From positions 20,095,357 through 20,159,356 of the forward strand of contig NC_065545.1 of assembly GCF_932294415.1 (NCBI RefSeq): a DNA stretch of 64,000 nucleotides, read 5' to 3'. The DNA is from Quercus robur. Lineage: Eukaryota; Streptophyta; Magnoliopsida; Fagales; Fagaceae. The position numbers and the translations under genes were made by a program. The stretch's first letter is position 1. Every line of letters starts with the position of its first letter. Below are positions 63,958 to 64,000 of this stretch, piece by piece. The notes under the pieces are model-generated. The model was not told the DNA's origin, made no database searches, and saw only the letters and a list, made by a program, of their open reading frames with translations.

Positions 63958-64000
63958 CTATAAGCTCTTTGGGGCCGAGGTCTCGACCAAGGGCCGATGT

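Larger units (their letters stand above)
56059..64000 (-). mobile_element. Second Tat-lineage Ty3/gypsy element, cut by the window edge
   Basis: In the minus direction it shows (from the right) pol, a minisatellite, a convergent antisense gene, a polypurine-like GAGTTTTGAGGGGCTAT and a 3' LTR at 56059-56741. The 5' LTR, gag and most of the protease lie beyond 64000. It is a different family from the element at 31971: DNA similarity is low outside pol, and its recurring word is CCTCGG rather than CGTCC. Age cannot be judged without the second LTR. Confidence 0.88.

Overview
This is plant nuclear DNA. It is AT-rich, has GT-AG introns, several dense families of LTR retrotransposons and hAT transposons, and small dispersed single-copy genes. 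The gene content and the style of its Ty3/gypsy 'Tat' and Ty1/copia LTRs suggest a woody eudicot; a Fagales-like tree is my guess from memory, and the sequence alone does not prove it.

The main host locus is a tandem cluster of PhzF-family (phenazine biosynthesis-like isomerase) genes, all on the + strand. Three copies have complete six-exon models with conserved phases: copy 1 (555-3762), copy 3 (11601-14247) and copy 5 (31305-44375). Copy 2 (about 4265-6827) is a pseudogene: exon 1 and most of exon 2 are missing, exon 3 has a 1-base deletion, and the exon 4 donor GT is lost. An orphan exon 5 (3949-4032) and an exon 2 scrap (22980-23046) are further remnants. Exons 3, 4, 5 and 6 have fixed lengths (312, 162, 84 and 108 nt), which makes the models secure.

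Between the copies lie a LINE ORF1-like remnant (about 7170-7431), a Tat-type LTR whose end is triplicated as 471-bp tandem units (8674-10720), a fold-back element (10933-11355), a kinase-less CEPR1-like LRR receptor pseudogene (16370-18021, minus), a 4.06-kb hAT element with 8-bp target duplications carrying a nested solo copia LTR (18657-22716), an internally deleted TTF/DUF4371-type hAT (23144-25207), a CACTA-like fragment (25390-25800) and a gag-only copia element (about 25810-30675).

Intron 2 of PhzF copy 5 holds a complete, very young Tat-lineage Ty3/gypsy element (31971-42330). Its 633-bp LTRs differ at one base and it is flanked by TTATT duplications. Its gag-protease and RT-RNaseH-aRNaseH-integrase are on the minus strand, and a spliced antisense gene with its own TATA box is on the + strand. 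A second Tat element of another family (56059 to beyond 64000) repeats this architecture: minus-strand pol, a + strand spliced antisense gene of about 744 codons, and a minisatellite between the two convergent 3' ends.

The right-hand half also has a heavy-metal-associated isoprenylated (HIPP-like) gene (46631-47469), an intronless catalytically dead pepsin-like gene of the EDGP/basic 7S globulin type (53485-54852, minus) with a broken paralogue (48667-49040), a copia solo LTR (50832-51302), a degraded Tat LTR (51421-52890) and MITEs. I saw no tRNA, rRNA or CRISPR.
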